Of a stretch of 64,000 bases of DNA, positions 1 to 13,400 are shown piece after piece; within the stretch, counting starts at the first letter, position 1, and the number at the start of each line of letters is the position of its first letter. The notes below the pieces were generated by a model, which did no database searches, was not told the origin of the DNA, and was given only the letters and a program-made list of their open reading frames with translations. The stretch is taken from assembly GCA_016748015.1 (NCBI GenBank), contig JAAOMT010000515.1, positions 293,249 to 357,248 on the forward strand. The letters are read 5' to 3'. A program made the translations under genes and the position numbers. The stretch is from Geosiphon pyriformis. Lineage: Eukaryota; Glomeromycota; Glomeromycetes; Archaeosporales; Geosiphonaceae.

Positions 1-160
<160 letters not shown>

Positions 161-229
161 ATTCTTTTAATATTGGGTCTATATATCTGTTCTTTCAATT
201 TTAATAATAATAATGTAATTTGTCAGCAA

Positions 230-271
230 TTTAAAGATAACCGTTTAAAGATAACCATTTAAAGATAACCA
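230..271. repeat. 14-bp tandem repeat, three copies
   Basis: Three adjacent copies of a 14-bp unit (TTTAAAGATAACC plus A or G) followed by a partial fourth. Each copy carries a GATAA word, the core recognised by GATA-type zinc-finger factors, but no gene lies nearby to give this meaning. Confidence 0.85.
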
Positions 272-1601
272 TTTAAATTGATTCGGTAAATGTATATGAT
301 CAGTTGATCATGGATAAGAATTTGAGATCGCTTATTTGCCGAGAATTCCCATCAGGTATACATATTATAATTATTTACGAGAAATAATCAAAATAAGAAA
401 TTTTTTTTTCATCATTTTAATCAAAAAAGGGAACCCAATAATAAAGGATCATTTTTTAATCAAAATTGTATCTAAAGAGTTTTGATGATAATAATAATTT
501 GATTTCTCAATGAACGATTGATTGAGTGATATTTTTTAAAACCAGTTGAAAAAATTTTCAAGAATTAAAATCAAAATTTTTTTCAAGAAATCTTGAAAAC
601 ATAAAAAAAATTATACTTTATCTAATATTCTATTGAATAAAAGTAGACCAGCTAGAAAAAATATTTTATTATTTTTAAAAATTTTAATTGAAAGAAAATA
701 TATCATAAATAATGTTTCTTATATTGTTCATAAATTATTTTATACAATTTATAAGTTTATTGGTATATCAAATTTTTATTTCTTTTTAGTTTAATTTAAA
801 TTTCCGAAAAAATTGTAATTACACTATTTTAAATTTAAAAAAAAAGCTCTATAAAAAGAAGATCTTCTAAATTACAGATTAATCTTCTTTATACATGTAA
901 AAAAAAAAAAAAAAAAAACTGGAAAAGCGGAACTTTTAATAATAAAAAGTTTTTTGAAAGAGATTTGTCATGAATGTATTATTGAATTCATATTGTTAAA
1001 GCACGTTATCTTGGGATTTTTTTTCCTTCAATTGTACTTCCTGACACTACATCAATTTTTGTTCTTTTGAGTCTGGACCAAACAATCATTTGCAGATGAG
1101 TTTTTAGAAAAAAAAAACCCGAGTATATTGTTTCTAGTGAGGATTTTTACAGAACTTGCATTTCTTTCATCCATATTAAGATTAAAAGAAAATTTGATTC
1201 TATAATTTTTTTTTATTGATGAGTGGTGCATTAAATGCACTGTAGCTGTATTGACCTATATCACTGCACGTATTTTCTATCATTTGAATATAGTGGTACT
1301 AATTTGTATTTTTATTGTACATCCTAACATAAAGAAAGAAATTTGTTCAACTTATGGAGGAATTAGACGAAAGAAATTTTCTAAATCTAATGTTGCTTTT
1401 CAACTTTCATTGATGCACAGTTATAGGTATATAAATATTAAAAGTTCACAATCCGATAGAATACCAAATAAAACTTTAATTACGAGCAAAACTTATTTTG
1501 TATGTATGCTTTTTGAGAAAGGAATTTCAATGAAATTTTTATCATTGAAATTCCTAATCCACTATTTTGACTCGTGATAGAATATGAAGTTTGCATTGTA
1601 C

Positions 1602-1651
<50 letters not shown>

Positions 1652-1672
1652 CATCATCATCATCATCATCAT
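1602..1672. repeat. (ATA)n followed by (CAT)n microsatellite
   Basis: About 50 nt of ATA units pass directly into seven CAT units (from 1651), a compound trinucleotide array. Confidence 0.97.
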
Positions 1673-1781
1673 AGATTGAAACCTGTTTCTGATTAAAATT
1701 TTTCTTCCGAATTTTTAGCCCCAACCTTCATGAGTTGGATTTCTTAACTATCTTTCTTGTGGTATAAAAAAAATACCGTTC

Positions 1782-1876
1782 AGTAGTAGTAGTAGTAGTA
1801 GTTAGTAGTAGTAGTTAGTAGTAGTAGTTATTAGTAGTAGTTAGTAGTAGTTAATAGTATTATAGTAGTAGTAGTT
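1782..1876. repeat. (AGT)n microsatellite with T insertions
   Basis: AGT units interrupted at fairly regular intervals by an extra T, giving higher-order units such as TAGTAGTAGT. The pattern suggests a pure AGT array that gained a point insertion and then expanded with it. Confidence 0.93.
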
Positions 1877-3628
1877 TAAAAATGGCTAGTCGAAAGAATC
1901 AATAAATTCCCTTGTCAAACACAAATATCTTTGTGCCAAGGCTTTTCAAAAGCAAAAACAATTATCCTTTTTCTAACAAGAGAGATAATGTCATCATAAA
2001 TATAGATATCAAAATAATAGAAATTTTTGATTCGGGTTAATATGAAACCGGCTTATGGACATGGGTTTAACCCTTTTTTTGAAAGTATGTTTATTCCCAT
2101 GTGTAAAGCTGTCGCCCTTAAAATGTGTAAAGCACTTTTATGGCCTAAAACAAAAGACAGAGCATCTGATTTCAATGTTAAAATTGTTAAGGTGAAAACA
2201 AATTCCATATTCATGTTATCTATTTCTACGAAAGTCTTCTTTGAGATTTCGAAAAGAATATCTAGCAAACTAACCAGCCATTAAAGTGTTAAAAAAATTC
2301 CAATAGCATAGGAACGTTTCTAAATGGATATCAATCACATTTGATGAAGGTAATGATACGTTACAAGATTCTATCACATACTTGGTAATAAATAAAGGGC
2401 TAAAAAAATTTAGCCTTCATTAAAAATACTTTTAAAAATTATGTAGTTTTTTCTGCTTCAAACTTTATTTTTAACATAACTTAAAATATATTCAAGTTTT
2501 ATAAATTACCAACTCCATAATTCTTAAAGTGAGTAATTCTTCTCGAATCAATATATATATATACATATATGAATTGTTCATTAAAAAAAAAACTTTTAAG
2601 AACGCTTCAATTTTTATGTAGCAAATTCGATATTTTTCAACAAATACTTCTCCTTTACTGAATTATGTAGTCAAAAAATATAAGTTTTTACATTGGTGAA
2701 ATGGTTGGAATGTGAATGTGAATATAAGTGTTCCCCCCTATTAAGAATCACAACAATTACGCGGTATTGGGATACGAATTTATAAGATAGGTAGGTTGGT
2801 TGATTTTTAATTTTTACACGAAAGAATAAATTCATTCTGATTTGAGTAAATTTTGAATGAAAAACGCCAGTAATATCGAACAATATATAAAGTTTAATTC
2901 AAATAACGAGTTTTAAATAATGACTATAAGAAAATCAGATCTATAAAAAAGTTTAAATTGTTGAATGGGGTATATATAAATATTTGATCAATATTATAAA
3001 ATTTCATTATTCAAAAATTTGATTACTTAATTTAAATTATTACATAGGATTTCAAATATATATATATATATATATAATTAATTTTAAATTTATGATACTT
3101 TGATAAAAAAATTTTGCTTTTTAATTTAAAAAAAAAATTAATTAATTTCTTGAAAAAAAATGTTTATTAAACAAATATAATTAAAAATTAATATATATCA
3201 TTATTCATTTATAAAAAATATAAAACAATTATATTTTTTTTGAAAATTTAACAAATTTATTGATAAAATGTTTAGAATACATTCACATAAACATAATATA
3301 GATATATATTTATATTAACAAAATAAATACATTAATATTTATTCAAAAATTGAAAACCTTTTTTTTAAATTACTAATAACAAAACCCATTAAAAAACAAT
3401 TTTCTCATGATGAATGTGTATTTCAAATGTGATATTACCTGTTTCTCAATTTCAATGAAAAATGCATAAATAAAGAATCCACCACCATGAAATCAAAGTT
3501 TCATCAGTAACACCAAAAATAGCGGCTCTTTTTTTTTGACACACAACATTTTTTGAAAGAAAAATCAACCTGTCACAAATGTAAGGGGCTTTTCACAACA
3601 TCTACAGAAAGTATTTTAATTTTGAATA

Positions 3629-3630
3629 AA

Positions 3631-3666
<36 letters not shown>

Positions 3667-3679
3667 TATTATTATTATT
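3629..3679. repeat. (TAT)n microsatellite
   Basis: About 50 nt of TAT/ATT units with one C interruption. A second short ATT array lies at 3961-3980. Confidence 0.95.
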
Positions 3680-5592
3680 GGTAAAAACTAAATATCTTAA
3701 CGTTATTTTGAGACACAACTAACCGCATTTTTTTCCTTTTTACAAACATAAGGCTACCTCTTAATTGGAAAGTTACCCGCAAATAAATAATTTGTAAAGA
3801 TTGCTTTTATGCAATAAGAATCGGCAATTTATTTCAAAGATGTACCATTTTCTCATTGTATAACCTTGAAATACAGTTTATTTATTCCACACAATCAAAA
3901 ATAAAAATGAAATCATAATTTGTGGGTTGCCCAATAAAAATGATATATCTTACAACAAATTATTATTATTATTATTATTATTTTTATTTTTATTTAAAAT
4001 AAATTAAAATGTGAGAATTTATCAAATTGGTATTCATACATTAAATGTATTTTTAGAACAAAGTAAATGCAATGCACTTTGTCCATGAAAATTTTTATCT
4101 TTTACAAAAGATTTTTTTCAGCAAAGTCATAAGCTTCATTCAATTGGTTACCTAATACTTGAAATTTCTTTACTTAATCATACATACATGTACATGTATG
4201 ATTAAAATTTTAATCTAACCTATTTTCTACATAAAATAAGTTTATAGTTATTTTCAAGTTTTTCTCAAAAATTAAAATTCATTTTAATTCTCTTCTTAAA
4301 AAACTTTAATATTCATTGAAACTGTTTCATTAATTGGAATAACACTTCTTTATTCTCATTTGGAATTTGTTAAAAAATTACCCATCATAAATTAATAGTT
4401 CAGATCAAACGAAACCCTAATTAAAACTAATTAGATTTTTAGATAATGAGAGAATCTGGCAACAGTTAAGAAAATTTTTCTACCTCAAAACTCATTTTGC
4501 TTCTTAAGATATTTCAATAATTATATTGCTACTTGTATAAAAGAAAAATTTAAAATTAGTCCAGATTATACAACTTAGCCTTATAAAATTCTTCATGAAA
4601 AAATATATAACTGAGTCAAAAGGTTTTTTTAAAAAAAAATTTCAAAAATAACTTTCCTGAATCTCGACTCAAAATTTATATCAAGCAAACACTTCAAACA
4701 TTTGTATGGACTTGGTATTTGAGAATATTTTTTTTCTAAGATTAAGTATAAAAATGAGATTTCAAAAATTACTGCAGACTTTCTCGGCAAAAATCATAAA
4801 ATTTTATATCTCTATAAATAATTAGATATTTTGAATTGTATCATTCCGCAAATTTGGAATTCTCTGAAAGTGCAGATTGTAGGTTGTTTGAGCTTTAACA
4901 GAAAAAATCGGTGAATTCTTTTAAAAAAAATAATTTGATCAAGTTTTATCTTTAAACCTAATTTAGCAAATCCAGCTTACAATTAGCTTCAAAACTATAC
5001 TATGAAGAGCTTGTTTTAATTTCACCTGTCTGTTTCCCAAAGCAATACCAAGTCAAATTTACGAAGCCTCCACGTGAGTTTTGCAAAAATATTGTTAGAC
5101 ATTGATAAACAGCCCCAAAAATATAAAACATAATTTGCAACCCGGGTAAATTACAAATAAGCAATCATTTACCAAATTTTCGATAAACAAATGTTGTCAA
5201 CATGCTCAAAAAATGAAATTATCAAGGGATTCTTGATCATTCACACGGTTTTCTATTAATTCCATAACATGTTGTGGTTTACTAAGTGAATGACTGGATT
5301 TATTACTTCCTAAAACGAAAAATCTTGACAAAAATTCGAATCCATTAGCTTATAGAAAAATATAGCACCAACCAACTAAAAAAATTACTGAAATCAAAAG
5401 CTTTTTTAACAGCCAACTTCCAATATACCAAATTAAAGGCTTCACTGGAAATCTACCCCCTTCTGATGAAAGTAACGATTAATTATAATTCTAGCTAACT
5501 AAAGTTTCTTTTTTGTCGAACATTATTGGTAAAATTCGGTCATTTGGTTTTTTTAATCAAAAAGCTTTGTTCGAAAACATAGACGAAAAGAT

Positions 5593-7452
5593 TTAAATGC
5601 ATTTGCGTCGAACGAGCGATGCGCCAAACTCTTGATATTCTTGTTTAGTGATGCACATATTTTTGAATGTTGTGAGCTGGAAATTTTAAAGGTTATTTGA
5701 AATGAATGAATTTGTTTTAGTCAACAGCCATTGTGTATAATTATTGCTGTTATCAGTTAAAAATTCATACCGAGGCCAATATTGAGCCACCCATCCAAAC
5801 TGAATACTCTCTTTCTGATGGTGCCAAGATCTAGAAACGGCGATTAAAAATTGTATAGTAATTGAATTCAAAGTGAAATTCTTTTCAGGCTAAAGAATTG
5901 AAATACCTTTGCTTTGAAATTCAAGGCTTTTAAAGCAAATCAGTAATAAAAGAAAGATTATTTTTTTATTCTAAATGGATAAAAATCCTAAATAAACTTT
6001 AGCCCGAGGCAAATTATACTTACATGCAGGGATTAACTTTTTAATTTCTTTCAAAAGCCTATCAGCCATACCTTCAAATAAGGTGTTTCCTCTTTTGAAA
6101 AGTTGTCGAAAAAAGCAAAATGTGATTTCAATAAAAACTGCATAGGAACCAACAATGAATACAACATACCCAGAAAGGACGATATTATTCAAAAGAATCT
6201 TTTGAAGTTCATTATCACAACTCATAATAGAGCTATAAAGTGCATCATGTAAAGATGGATCTTCTAAGCCGAGGAATGAGGGCTGGAAAAGTACCTCAGG
6301 CACTCGAGACCTTGGGAACATAATATCATTTTGAGATTATTATTTTCAGCCTAAAAACGCTTCTCCTTACCATTCATTTGTCATGGGGATAGTCCTTCCG
6401 TCGGGCAACTCATAAGTCACACCTAAATCTGATTCAGGTTGCGAATTGATCGTTTTCTCATAATCTTGAGCAATAAAACAGACCTTTTCTTTGATCCCTT
6501 GAACGATATCATGATCAGCATTGGGAACAAACGTGTATCCACGTTCTAGTAAGAGATTTAGAAGGTAATCGGTCAGATCACGGCCACATACATTCAGGCG
6601 ACGGATTCCATGAGAAATAGGGCTGCCCTCATAAACCGGTACAATATTTGTGATGCCGTCACCCGAGTCTAGGACAGTTCCTGTTTGTAATCCTGATGCA
6701 TATAACGCAAGGACAGGCTAAAAAATCGAACCCTTTCAATATAAGCTACGCCCAATGTTTTCTTGGGATATAAGCGATACTTTGTATAAATTTACCTGAA
6801 CAGCGAAAGAAAATGAGGGGACGTCAAATGACTCAAAGACAATTAGAGTGGTTTTTTCTCGATTTTGACTGGGATTATTAGGAACCTCGGTCAGGAGTAA
6901 GGAGTAATCTTCGGACATAACTTCAAGCTGTTCAGTGAAAACATGCTCCCAGATCCTTTCAATATCCTCCCAATCTTTAATTATTCCCTTCTGAACAGGA
7001 TAATTTATGTTCAATATACCACGCTTACGATGTGCTGCTTCACCCATAAAGATTGTTTGTTCTGCTCCTGTGACACTGTGAAATTTTTCTCGGCCTACGA
7101 TTGAACGGAATGCCTGTTTATTTGCAGGTAACGTATTAATGTGAAGACAACATTTGAACATCATTGGAATTTTTCAGTTCGGTTCCTTAGATTCATATTC
7201 TTAACAATGGCTATCCAAAATTCCTTTTTTGAATAATTCCTTTTGACTATTAAGAAGCAAAATTCATGAGAGATACACCTTTTTTGGTCTTTCATCTCCA
7301 GCAAACCCGGCTTTGCAGGTTTGTGAACCAGTATCAATTACAATCTACCAAGTGAAAGAAAAATAATAAGATCCCTGATACTATCAAGCTTCGTTTTTAT
7401 CCTGTTAAAAATGAGATTCAACAATCCTTACGGTCGCAACTTCCTGGGCCAT
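5593..7452 (-). CDS. Divergent actin-family protein, nine exons, 374 aa
   Basis: Actin-fold ATPase. Exons by phase: 7452-7432, 7344-7279, 7113-6796, 6717-6371, 6310-6170, 6091-6024, 5926-5907, 5830-5771, 5676-5593; they join to 374 aa against 375 for conventional actin. Visible landmarks are K-A-G-F-A-G-D in the first phosphate loop, L-D-S-G-D-G in the second, Q-P-S-F-L-G, V-L-S-G-G-N-T and the C-terminal R-R-K-C-I. It is not a normal actin: the DNase-I loop region after G-R-E-K is about two residues shorter, His73 (methylated in actins) is Lys71, catalytic His161 is Asn159, while Gln137 is kept (Q135). Seven codons come from a 20-nt microexon. ATG at 7452 is the only start that gives an actin-like N-terminus. 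Family membership is certain; whether it forms filaments or is an actin-related protein is inference. Confidence 0.93.
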
Positions 7453-10031
7453 TTTTTAATTTCGAGGATGTTTCAATATTAATCGATTCGGGGATATCTT
7501 TAGTGAAGTGATAATTTGGTTTTGACAATCTTTTGAGGCACGAAATGTTCAATGTCTATTTGTGTGGCTCATAATCCCTACCAACCCCAATTTTGATAAG
7601 CTAACTTTGAGCAGTTACATTGATAACTCGTGACACGTCTAACCACTGTCCCTGGTATCAAAGTTATCTCGGTATCACAGGATTTCCTTGCCGGATACAT
7701 CTACTTTCAATGAATTTCCATAGAATTCTTCGGGTCCGAAAATATAGCTGACAATAAAATACATGTATATGTGTAGATTCGGGCTACTGAAATAGTCGAA
7801 AATCAAAACCAAAGCCTCATATTTCTTTATTCTATTGATACAACTTGATATAACCTCCTCACTAAATTTTTGTCAACCCACAATGAAAGAGTTTTCCTGT
7901 AAGCCATACAGAAATCAAATTAAAGGACTGGTAGATAGAAACCAATCCCTTTACAACCTTTGAAAAGCGTGTGACGAAACCTATAAAAGATGTTCTTTTT
8001 ATCGAGGTTTCTTGTATAGAAGAGTTTCAATTTTTGGATTATATTTGTCATAAGATATGGGCAAGATTAAAAATATTTGATCATTTTTAAAGTCAAAGAC
8101 ATGATTGATTCAAGTTAAAATTACAGGGAGAAATCTTTACTATTCGGATGTGACGCACGCAATCTAAATGCTGATATGCTGGATTTTCAACTCATATGAC
8201 TTAAAAAACACAATCGATATCACCCGAAAACCCCGAGTGAAGATTTTTAAGAAATATATTGATTCAAAGAAATTTGGAATCAGGACAAAGAGTGATTGTG
8301 TAATATAGGCCTAGGTGTGAGTATGCATTAGTTTTACAATCTTCCTCGTCAATTTATTAATATCCTAACATACATGTGGGATACCAAGAGTATGAAAAAT
8401 TGGATTTATACATTACATTAATCAAGTCTTGTTGAATAATGTATTTGCGTATTATCACCACTATGATGTTAATTCTACACTTCCAAGTCGAAAAGGAAGA
8501 GAGCCGAAGATTCTTTACATCTTGACCGCGAAATCTAATTAGCTTTACTGGAATTGCAATGGTCGGTCGGTAAAATTTGGAGCTACAATGTGTAAAAATT
8601 TTCCTCCTGTTTTGAAATTCAGAATTTATGTAGTAGAATTCCTAGAGCTAAAGGTAAGTTGAAAGTTTCATAAAGCCTTCTTTGAAAATTAATCCTAGTC
8701 ATCAAATTAATAGCCTCTTTAATTTGAATATATTTATCAACATGATCGATATAACTGGGAGGCTTATAGAAAGATGATAAGAATCCAATAACTTCGCTTT
8801 TCTCCAATTCCCTGGTCTTGATCTATTTCTATTGCATTGAGCTTTTTGATGATAAGAATTTTCTTGTATATGAAGGAATGTAGGCCAAAATTATATTTTG
8901 CTTGAGCTTTTTTAAATAATGTTTTGTTTTAGAAACATATCAAAGAAAAACTATGAGTTTTAATGTAATCCAAAAATAGGATCCAATCATTACTTTGTTA
9001 AATTTATTTATACATTTGACATTATTTTTAAAAAATTTTGTAATATTTTATTATTTAGATTGTAAAAAAAAAATTTCAAGAGAAATTATTTTTGGAAATT
9101 CATTTTTGAATCATTAAAAAATTAGGAAGAAAGTAAAAATATATTAAGGTTTGAGAGTTAAAGGAAAATTTGAGGCTGTGGATATCAAAAGCTTTCATGG
9201 CTTTTGCCTTTACTCAATTTATATTTCCTCATGATGGTGTAAATTTCTGGTAACGACAATTATTTGTCGCATATACAACGCTAGTATTAAAGGAACACAA
9301 GTATATGAAATTATTTTTAAATATCAAAAATATTTTTATGAATAAGCCTTGATGTTGACTTACCAATCTTATTTATATACAATTTCTCTCAAACTCAAAG
9401 AGGCTATTATAACACTCGATAAATCTGAGGGAGTATGCAAAGCTAAAATTTAGTTATGATTCTGAAAAAACTTCCAGTTTTAAAAAATTTTAATTACATG
9501 AAAGGCCGGAGGTGAGGTGTGCTCTGGTGACATGCATTTCAATTCTCGCTAAAATGACAGTTTATTTAGTTGAGCATTTGAAATTCTTATCATAACATAG
9601 AACACCTTGACTATACCTCTCTTTCTGGTTTACCCGTCAATGAAAGGTTTTCTACTGTCGTTTAGTGAACGTAAAATACGTATACCACGGTTACGTATTG
9701 GTGAGATAAAAGACTTTTTATTAACAATAAATGCATTAAGTTAAAAAGAATTTTGCAGGCAAAAGGATTAATTTGAGTTTGAAATCTACATTACGAATTA
9801 TTGGTGTTGAAATCTATTGGTGAATGATAAACAAAAATAATCTCAGCAGTGTTCAAGGAAAGCTTAGAGCGTATTTAGAATATAAGGCAAGTATCTACAA
9901 AATTTCATACCCTATCGCTCTGTGGCTTTTCAAATGTTTCTATCTTGAACATTCAAATGAAAAATTGTTAATAAATGAATAATTTTATATTAGCAGTTAT
10001 GAATGCAATTTGCCAACTTACATGTTGTTTA
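7453..10031. other. Intergenic, no recognisable gene
   Basis: No domain or convincing splice-linked frame seen. A 62-aa minus-strand frame at 8619-8807 begins with a non-ATG codon and matches nothing I know. Confidence 0.6.
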
Positions 10032-10454
10032 CTAATGTTCAATTAGATAGAGTATTTTTGTTTTCAGAACTCGCTCTGAACAGTAACTATAAGTCAGCAA
10101 GAAGAAAGAAAACAATTCAAAGAAGTTTGGAAATATATGATTTAATTCTTCACGAAGTTTCGCGTTTCCCTTTTTCATAGCTTCGAGTTGGTCATAAGTA
10201 CGCTCGTAGAGCCATTTCATACGTTAAATTTCTCCAAATAATGCACCAGCTTCTGAGCACTTTTGACTATAAGCTTTACGTAACCAACCTATCTCTTCCA
10301 ATAACTTCTAAAGCCACAAAGATTTCGAAATTTTATCATCCATTCAATGCAGCAATTTCCAGAGCACAAAAACTGTAAACACTTATGGATGTCGTATTTT
10401 TACTTTGTCAAAGATTGCATCACTTTCAGGGCTGCTCTCGTGATACATATCCAT
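10032..10454 (-). pseudogene. Short coiled-coil gene with in-frame stop
   Basis: Exon 1 (10454-10404) gives a 17-aa acidic start, M-D-M-Y-H-E-S-S; a phase-0 GT-AG intron leads to exon 2 from 10307, a charged Leu/Glu/Lys-rich stretch. A TAA at 10226-10224 interrupts it, yet the same frame stays open to 10032 and continues the charged helical pattern (Y-D-Q-L-E-A-M-K-K then L-R-E-E-L). The continuity on both sides of the stop suggests a broken gene, though a 47-aa peptide or an assembly error is possible. No family recognised. Confidence 0.35.
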
Positions 10455-13400
10455 TTAGTTAAAGGGTAGTTCTGATTTTGTGAATTGGTCGCTTAAAATT
10501 AAATTAACAAATTACTTTACCAGTCTTTATAATCGATTCTGTATAAAAATTCGTCATTTATCACATCGAGCGATCAACTGATTATAGATCTCCAAATGGC
10601 TGATAAAAGCTTCGTTCAATACACAAAATTACCTATTATATCTTGTAAATTTTATCGTTCGTCTCTGCATTTGAATAATATCTACATCTTATAAATATTT
10701 TTTATTCGAATTTATATTATCAACGACTTTTCTTTGTAGATATTAGCTCGTTTTTAATCTCAAAATGGGGTGGAAATTGCATTTAACCTATATTAGTCTA
10801 AAGAAAATTTATCCAAAACGAGTTAGCTGATAGTTTTGACTTAAACGACAAGGTACATGTATATTTATTCAAAACTCCCAAACAAATTAATTGAAATTAA
10901 GCATTGCTGAAATTTTAAATATAATTAAAACTTTATTTTCTTTATTTTCAATTTTCAAGTTAGTTTAATTTCTATTGAATTTATTATATTATTTGAATGT
11001 CAAAAAATAAATCCCAAAATTTAAGAACATTTAGTATAAAATATATTGTAAGTTAAGAAGATTAAAAATAGTTTGCATTCCAAAGCAATAAATATATTTT
11101 TGTGTAAGACATCCATGCTTTACAAAATTAAATCCACATCAATGCTAATCTTTGGAGCAACGTTCAAGATAAATATGTAAACAGTTTCTTGTCGAATTTT
11201 AAGATATTATTTCAAAATTATGATTCATTGATTGAATTATTGTTTCGGTGATACGGTTTTCATGACCGAGATCATCAGCTTCCGTAATACAATACAAAAT
11301 AAACTTGTACAACTAATTTCACTGTATTACCAAAAAAGTTTCATGAATTCAAAGACTCGCACACATTCTTTCAACTCCCTCAAAAACTTAGAAAGATTAC
11401 CGATTAAAATATTAGCAAGAATTTTGAAAACGAAATATGAACATTTTACTCTTGTATTCTTGTGAGTCACGATTGGTCATGAACGACGGTATCAATTTTA
11501 TGGCGAAATCTTTTTGATTCATCGTGGTGAAATCAAGAAGCCCAAAAGCTACTAAAAAGTTACATTTTCTTCTTTAGAAAATACGAAAAAGCCGGTCTTT
11601 AAAATAGGGATATTCACTTCTCATGATAATTATTTATCAGTCTTATCTCGAATACTTGGATGACAGCTTAGATTTCGATTCATTACGTTCATGCATAATT
11701 CGCAGTTTTGAGCCTCGATACAATAAACACTCGCTCTTTTTTCGACTTGTCTGCAAAATCAAAAGCATCATTGAGCTTACGATCTATTCCTACTATTGCT
11801 TCCGCTCTCTCAAAACAAAATACTGGATGGAAGAAACCAGAATATTAGTCAAATGATCATAAATCGATGATGTTTGCTGAAGGTGCCCTAGAATTAAATA
11901 GAGGCAGGAAGCTTTGGAAAATTTCGAACTTGCTCATTACTAACTTGGGGGTAATACAATCATCCGAGTCTTGGAAACCATCACAAGCTAAGAAAGTTTT
12001 GATTCAAGTGGGTGTAATTTCGATGAGCAGAGGGAAGTTTTTAAAGTGGTGGGCATATTTGAAAGAGTTGACGTTACAGATTAATACTAAAAGATTTTAG
12101 TTTCTGGAAGAATGGATCATGAAAGATGCAGAAGTTTCTTATATAAGTACTTTCATTGGCAAGAATTTGTTTGAAACCTGCAAGATCATAAATGAATGGA
12201 ATTTCCGGAGGTTTATCTAAAATTTTGAACTTATTTTATTCAATACATTTTTTTAATATAATTGAAGCCACAAGTAACAAGATATTTTTTTCTAGGCTTG
12301 AGTCTATAAAACATCTCGCATCAATTTGAATAAAGACATTTCAATATTTCTTTAATTTTGCTTCCAATGAGTATTATAGAAATACTTAAAAACTTTTATA
12401 AATTAAGAAACTTTGAGATTTTCGAATTCTAAATTAAATTGGTTTTTTGAAGTTCAATTTTCAAAATGAATTCAAACAAGTTATTCTGACTTTTTAAGCA
12501 ACTAGTTTTTCTCGTGAATTCAGTCAAACAGTTTAAGGAAACATAAGCGATAAAATAAATTAGAACTTTATTATTTTTTATTTATTTAATAAATAAAAAT
12601 TTACCAATTGTTGTGGAAAGTCAATTTTGATTGTAAAGAAAGGCTATGGTATGCCTTTTAACATCACCGTTTCATTCTCAATTATTCTAAATAATATGAT
12701 TCTTGCGATATTGAATGTAATAGGCAGATCCTAATTTTGAAAGCTGTTAAGATATTCCAAAATAGCGCTAATTATAAATCTGCAATTCTTGTTTTAGAAA
12801 TTATAAATTATTCAAAGATGTTGAATATACCCAAATATTATGGTTTCATTTTAATACAATCAATACTCAAAGCATCATTCAGAATAGATTTGCTTTAAAA
12901 CACATGCTAAAATCAGTTAAATATTATTTTGCAGTAAAAATATTTTATTTAGGCTAAAATTTGTTTGAAGAATCATTGCTTTACATAGATTAAAATTTTT
13001 TGAGCTTTGATTTAAATTAATTTTAATCAAATAAAAAAAAATTAATTTTTAATTTAAATAGATTAACTGATTTAAAGAATTTATTAATTAATATTAAAAG
13101 CAAATAACTTACTTGACATAAATGTATTTTAGTTGTGTGTCAGTTATCTTCTTTTTATTATTACTCGTTTGAGTTTAAGTTTGCTTAAATTTAAATAAGA
13201 AAAAACAACACACAAAAATATCTCCTTTAATTTAATTTGAAAAGCCAAAACTTTGAAGCCTGGCTAATTTTATAATAATAGGATTGACTTTTTTTATATC
13301 TAATTTTCCCACATTGATCGGCACAGCTTTTGATAAAATGAGTTTATTTTGCTTTTCTCACGATGATTGACATATGCATAAAATTGTCAAAAATTTTGGA

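Larger units (their letters stand above)
272..5592. other. AT-rich intergenic region, no recognisable gene
   Basis: Short open frames here (for example 1251-1577 and 2027-2284) have no recognisable domain, no splice-supported extension and AT-driven composition. The region holds several microsatellites, which are listed separately, and many A or T homopolymer runs. I see no gene. Confidence 0.7.

Noticed and set aside
1602-1876. Possible CRISPR-like array
   Set aside because: These are simple trinucleotide repeats without unique spacers, in a eukaryotic genome.
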